DNA of 64,000 bases, from NCBI GenBank assembly GCA_036417435.1, contig CM070899.1:152038237-152102236 (forward strand), given 5' to 3'. The stretch is from Inia geoffrensis. Its lineage: Eukaryota; Chordata; Mammalia; Artiodactyla; Iniidae. Of the stretch, positions 59,801-64,000 are shown piece by piece. Numbering within the stretch: the first letter of the stretch is position 1; the number at the start of each line of letters is the position of its first letter. The notes under the pieces are model-generated. The model did not search any database and was not told the DNA's origin. It saw only the letters and a list, made by a program, of their open reading frames with translations. The position numbers were made by a program, and so were the translations under genes.

Positions 59801-60781
59801 GAACCACCCCCATTCCACAGAGAAACAGCTTCCCTTTGCTGCTGCGCGGCTGCTGGGTGGGCCCAATCCAGACCTCCAGCCATGCCCTCCAGCTGGTCTG
59901 TAGAGAGGGAGGCCTGTCTGGTCCGGAACTTGTCTGGAGGACTTCGTGTGTCTCTGAGATGCCTGCAGCCCCCTTGCTCTCTTCCCCAGCCTCCGAGAAG
60001 AAGCACTGTTCTCTTCAGCCTCATCTATTACCAGGGGATTTTTTTTTTTTTTTCAGTGACTGAATAAAATAGTCTTCCTTTTCCTCTTGTCCATAGGAAA
60101 AGGGGTTCTGAAGCAGCAGAAAAGAGATTACAAACTGGGGCGGCGGGGGGGGGGGAACAAATTAGAATTCAGTTTGCTTAACTCAAGTCTGTTCTTGGAC
60201 TTGTGGTAAAAAGCCTTCTTCATGTTAGAATTGAGGTCTCTGAGAGAGCCCTGGCCCTCCGCTCTGCCCTGGAACATCCTGCCGCCGCTGAGGCATGATG
60301 GCCGGATCAGAGAAGGCATCGTGGGGCTGTGGTACCGTTGCTGGATGCTGAGCCAACTTCCAAAGGCCTGTGGCCCCTAACCGCCCCCCACTCCAGGTCC
60401 TTTCTTCAGTGTTGATTGAGATCAGTGGTTCTGAGCACTACACAAGGCTACTGAGGCCTCTCACTATATTTTTTACACATTGACCAATTAGATGGCCAGT
60501 AAAAGATGTAACGGTTGTGGTGACGACCAATTCATCGGAAGCCCCACAACAGCCTGCCCGCAGCAACAGGACCTGTGCCGCAGGCCTGAGGGGCGGCGCC
60601 CAGCTCTGTGGTCTAGAATGAGCCACGGCGTCTGAGACGGGACCTCGTCTGAGAGCTGGGAGCCAAGGAATCGGTTCCTTCCTTGTCAGAGCCCGCGATA
60701 ACTAACGCTCAGGGCTGCAGCTGGCTCCGTCCTATTCCGTTCTGTCTCAGAAACAAGCCCTCCCACCCCGTTCCCTTCTGT

Positions 60782-60990
60782 TCACAGTCGGTCAGCTCGA
60801 AGCGCCTCTTCAACAGAGGGGTCGAGCAGGCCCAGGCTGGAATCACTTAGCATGCTGAGTCCGTCCAGGCTCAGGGGTTCGATCTGGAGCTCTTCTTCCA
60901 ATGGAAACGGAGTGTCCACGTTTAGGTTGACCTCGGGCATGCCTGCCAGAGCACTGCCAAGGTCTTTGAACAGGCTGGTGCTTGAGTCTT
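60782..60990 (-). CDS. CRTC3: CRTC3 terminal coding segment (C-terminal transactivation domain)
   Basis: The acceptor is GCCCTTTCCAG immediately before 60990, and the TGA stop is at 60784-60782. The exon finishes the split glutamate and adds 68 residues including DSSTSLFKDL, the acidic stretch TPFPLEEELQIEPLSLDGL, and the terminus LLDPSVEEALRADRL. The acidic LEEELQIEPL/LDGL block and the ADRL-type end are hallmarks of the CRTC transactivation domain, which recruits the transcription machinery after CREB binding. From memory, CRTC1 and CRTC2 end differently, and CRTC3 is the best match. The last residues (VEEAL) appear to differ slightly from the human form as I recall it (VEETF). The frame is intact, so the gene looks functional here. 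Confidence 0.92.
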
Positions 60991-61443
60991 CTGGAAAGGG
61001 CAGCGGGAGGGGAAAACAATGCAGATTAGGAGGCGTTAGGGCCCAGGTCACTAAGAGGACACAACTGATGACAGCCCCCAAAATGCCATTCCTGTCATCT
61101 TCCCAACCAGGATAGTCATCACCTGTGTCTCAACCACTCCTGGGCCTACGGTTTTGCTCTGGAATCTATGTTCTTTTCAGTCAGTCCCACAACTCCCAGT
61201 TTTGCAGGTTTTCTCCCTTGGAACAGTTGTCAATCACGGGAAGTTAAGTAGTTTGGAAAAGACTTGGGTCACCAGGCCCCTTCCCCACTGCCTCACAGTC
61301 TCTGGGGCTGGACACCGGCATCTCAGAAAGGTAAAGTTGGGCTGCAGGACTTTCATTTTCTGCTTCATATAATGTTATGTTGTCTAAACTATCTTACAGT
61401 GGTATCTGTAGAAACACAGTAAAATAAAAGGAGCAGCACTCAC

Positions 61444-61546
61444 CTGTCAGGATGGTGTTTGGGAAATTCCCACAGTTGGAATACAGGTTTGGTCTCAAAT
61501 GAAAGGAGTCCTGTGGTTCTCGGGGACATTGTTGCACCAGGGGCAC
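61444..61546 (-). CDS. CRTC3: CRTC3 coding exon, second from last
   Basis: This 103-nt exon encodes 34 codons plus the first base of a split glutamate codon. On the minus strand the acceptor is TTGCTTCCAG and the donor is ACAG|GTGAGT at 61443. The peptide includes DSFHLRPNLYSNCGNFPN followed by TILT, matching the conserved 'SNCG..PNTIL' segment just before the C-terminal domain of CRTC3. Joining to the last exon restores a glutamate codon and keeps the frame; the four exons sum to 594 nt (198 codons including stop). The 1.45-kb intron to the previous exon (61547-62995) holds T-rich and low-complexity sequence near 62090-62120 and no other exon that I can see. Confidence 0.9.
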
Positions 61547-62995
61547 CTGGAAGCAACAAAGGCCACGTTGTAAGGGACGGTCTCTGTTTCCAAGGACAGA
61601 ACAATGCAGTGTGCTCCCGGAGCAAAACCAGACGTGAACGCTCTCTTACAGTCCCTTCTCTCTAGGATGCCAGAGTGCCTGGCCGCTGTGACAGCCTACA
61701 CAGAACATTCTGCTCAGGCAGGGGGATGCTGCGGTAGAGGAGGGGTCCCTGAGGGCCACACTTGTCCCTGTTTGCACACTGCCTGGCCCTCTATGCCATC
61801 CCAGGAGACACCACTGGCCATGGTTTCTGCGGGCCCTCTGGTCTCAGCCACCTACCCTGCTCAGCACAAAAAGGCCTCTAGAAACTACCACCTGTGGAGC
61901 CCTTCAAAGGCCCTGTCTGTAACCAAGGAAGTGATGCGCTCTTTTCCTCTCTGGTTTCTAGAAAAACGAGAAAGCAGAACCTTCTCCTTCTCTCACTCAG
62001 AGGGAGGAACCACAGGCAAGCCCCTCCCTGCGAGACAGCCTCTGTGAGGGTGGGTTAGAACTGGGGCCTACCTTACTTATTTATTTTCTTTATTTTTATT
62101 TTTTTGTTAATGAAAATTTATTAACTATATAAACTTTGAGTACCAGAGAAACTTCAATATGTACAGATCACCATGAGGTTCCCAGTTTCTGGGGCCTACT
62201 TTAGGGGCCGTTCCTGAAATTAATTTTTAAACCATTTAAAAAAATCTTTCAAAAGTAGGAGTTTCCATCAGTTTTTCAGAAACACACTGACTCACCTAGA
62301 CTCAATTTCTTTAGAAATTGGGGAGGCAAGGACTATTGGTTCTTACCACGAGGCTCCCCCATGGCCTATTCAGGAAACATCTGTCTTTATTTACTTTACT
62401 GTTATTATTATTATTATTAAGTTCTGGAAAGTGCTCTTCCTTCTCTCCATAATATATCCTGGGGCCCAAACCATAATTGTTGAATATTATAAAATCTAGG
62501 GATATTAAAAAATGGTCTGTGTTAGGGAGAAACTAAAAAGCAAAAGAAAAAGCCTGACTGAAAGTACCTTCGGGATTGACCGCTGCCCCAGCCAGGACGA
62601 GCTCCCAGGAGGCCACACACTGTGCAGGGCACAGCAACTCAGGCCGAGGCAAAGCCCCTCCCTGGGTCTGAGTCTCCTCAACATGATAGATAGATCTGTG
62701 AATTGCTACGGTTCCTTCCAGCATCAATGACTCTATAATTCTATGGTTAGAGTGTCATCGCAAGTCTTCTACCACTTGTTCAAACAGGTCCTCTGCTGGG
62801 GCCTGACAATTAAATAAGGCAGCCAGCACCAGCCTCTAGGGCTTGGGGCGGTGCCAGACTCTCCTAGCCGCTGAGCACACCTGAGGTCAGAGAAGGGCAG
62901 TACCGCGTCTGTTTGGTGGGGGTTCCATGCATGGAAGAGGCCTGACTGTGGCAGTTCCTGCTCCGAGGAAGAGGCAGGCCCCGGCGACCACTCAC

Positions 62996-63076
62996 CTGCT
63001 GAGTAAAGGCTGGGCCTGGCCTCATGGACTGCTGGTCAAAGCTCACATCTGGGAAGAAGTTGGTCAAAGATGAGCC
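62996..63076 (-). CDS. CRTC3: CRTC3 coding exon, third from last
   Basis: This 81-nt, 27-codon exon is in phase 0 at both ends. It is separated from the previous exon by an 88-nt intron (63077-63164), very short for a mammal. The acceptor is a C/T-rich tract ending GAAG and the donor is CAG|GTGAGT at 62995. The peptide begins GSSLTNFFPDVSFDQQSM and ends in a double glutamine. It belongs to the Gln/Pro-rich region leading into the C-terminal transactivation domain. No stop codon or frameshift is present. Confidence 0.88.
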
Positions 63077-63164
63077 CTTCAGGAAAGAAGGAGGGGGACC
63101 ATTTAGCTTGGAACTTGGGGCGACCTAAGCGTTCCCTCCTCCTGGTGTTCCCGGTGGGACTCAC

Positions 63165-63365
63165 CTGGGCCGCGAGGATCTGGAAGTTGGACTGGGGCAG
63201 CGATGGGGCTGCTTGGGGCTGCTGAGCAGTGGGCTCCTGGGCGTGGGGCTGCTGCAGCAGAGGCTGGGGGAGGTCCTGGGGTGTGGGGTAAGGAGGTGGG
63301 GGTGACACTTGGGCTTGAGCTTCTGTGGGCAGGAAGGAGAGCGGGCTTCGATCTGAGGACACCAT
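63165..63365 (-). CDS. CRTC3: CRTC3 coding exon, fourth from last
   Basis: This 201-nt, 67-codon exon is in phase 0 at both ends. On the minus strand a pyrimidine-rich acceptor (TTTGTTTTTCAG) precedes the ATG codon at 63365 and a GTGAGT donor follows at 63164. The methionine is internal to the protein, not a start codon. The peptide begins MVSSDRSPLSFLPTEAQAQV and then becomes rich in proline and glutamine, as expected for the linker before the transactivation domain of CREB-regulated transcription coactivators. CRTC proteins are cytoplasmic when phosphorylated by SIK/AMPK-type kinases; after dephosphorylation they enter the nucleus and bind CREB. CRTC3, rather than CRTC1 or CRTC2, is chosen on remembered sequence of this exon and the C-terminus. 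Upstream exons lie beyond 64000. Confidence 0.9.
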
Positions 63366-64000
63366 CTGAAAAACAAAGCCACCAACTACTCAGCTTCCGA
63401 GTTTCTAGCAGTAAGTTCTTTATGATTAGGAAATGTCAAAGTGAGGAAAAACCCTGAGATTTCCCTCACCCTGATAGCCTATACTATGCTCTGAGAAGCC
63501 CAGTTCCGTACCCTTCAAAGTACATCTCAAATCTCACTTCCCCATAAAATGTTTTCCATTCAACGACAATTTCTATTGTCTTGAAAAACAAACAAAACAA
63601 AACCCAGCCAATTTAACCAGTTTCATCTCAGTTTTCTCAGTGAAAATTGTGTTTGTTTTCTCACAGCCAAAACTTCTGGTTAAAAATGGAAGACTGAAGA
63701 AAGCATTTAGCTCTGCTGTCTCCCAAAACTCTCCAAAACCCCTAAAACAACATTAAACAACCATAAACATTAATAAACAACATGAAAGGATAAGTAACAA
63801 CACGAGGACAAAGATAACGAGAAAAGAAAATGGCAACAAAATTTGGAAAACGAAAAGCAGACGGACAAGTGTAATAGCTGGCTGAGCAGAGCTGAGAAAG
63901 CCAAATGCTAAGCTGACAGTGGGGAAAACCAAGAGACACTCTGGTTTACATCACAGAAGCCCTAAAGGGGTCTGGAACTGGGGCAGCGGGCAGCAGCGGG

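Larger units (their letters stand above)
57508..60781 (-). other. CRTC3: CRTC3 3' untranslated region
   Basis: This is inferred as the rest of the CRTC3 last exon. After the stop there is no splice requirement, and on the minus strand an ATTAAA poly(A) signal (57528-57523) is followed by a GT-rich stretch, the expected layout for a cleavage site near 57508. The resulting 3' UTR of about 3.3 kb contains an L2 relic (59640-59800), an 11-base C run on the transcript strand (60146-60156) and a poly-T/A tract near 60040. The exact end is a prediction; no canonical AATAAA was seen by eye nearer the stop. Confidence 0.6.
60991..64000 (-). other. CRTC3: CRTC3 introns in the window
   Basis: Intron segments are 60991-61443 (453 nt), 61547-62995, 63077-63164 (88 nt) and 63366 to the window edge. 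All have GT-AG ends on the minus strand. Content is mostly unique, with an L2-like fragment at about 63495-63570, a short TTA repeat at about 62401-62419 and an A/T-rich tract at 62080-62130. No further exon was recognised between 63366 and 64000. Confidence 0.75.

Noticed and set aside
1..64000. CRISPR array, operon, riboswitch or prokaryotic-type features
   Set aside because: The sequence is a vertebrate nuclear genome; repeats are interspersed elements without regular spacers.

Overview
The window is mammalian nuclear DNA, most likely from a cetacean. It is dominated by tRNA-derived SINEs of the cetacean/hippo/ruminant CHR type. These start with a 'gggcttccctggtggcgcag'-like 5' end, carry an internal pol III B-box-like stretch, and end in A-rich or taaa tails. 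The L1 3' ends also have the cetartiodactyl style. Spliced exons, CpG-island islets, MIR and L2 relics and the lack of long ORFs all fit a vertebrate genome.

The only protein-coding gene I can recognise lies at the right edge on the minus strand: the last four coding exons of CRTC3 (CREB-regulated transcription coactivator 3). They encode the final 197 residues with intact splice sites and reading frame, followed by a 3' UTR of about 3.3 kb ending near 57.5 kb. At the left, 3.5-3.85 kb, a compact GC-rich promoter (GC box, inverted CCAAT, ETS site) runs into a minus-strand exon ending in a clean GTGAGT donor. From known CRTC3-BLM synteny this is a candidate for the BLM promoter and non-coding exon 1, with the rest of BLM to the left of the window. 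Between them, a second CpG island (39.5-40.25 kb) carries a near-consensus minus-strand splice donor and probably starts an unannotated, possibly non-coding, transcript.

Layout: 1-3.4 kb old L1, L2 and MIR repeats; 3.5-3.85 kb promoter; 4.66-5.61 kb a long inverted repeat; 6-6.8 kb L1 pieces; 7.1-12.6 kb a decayed endogenous retrovirus on the minus strand with both LTRs, broken pol and an env-like fragment, itself invaded by an L1 and by a MaLR LTR that in turn holds a SINE; 13-39 kb intergenic repeats (SINEs, L1, MaLR LTRs, a solo LTR, hAT-type elements); 39.5-40.3 kb CpG island; 41-57 kb more repeats, including a TA-flanked DNA transposon sitting inside an L2; 57.5-64 kb CRTC3.

I found no new molecular system such as a defence island, CRISPR array or operon. 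The points most worth following are the CpG-island transcript start at 39.85 kb, the candidate BLM exon 1, the paired-LTR provirus, the inverted repeat, and several insertions whose target-site duplications give a readable order of events, including an L1-SINE chimera.
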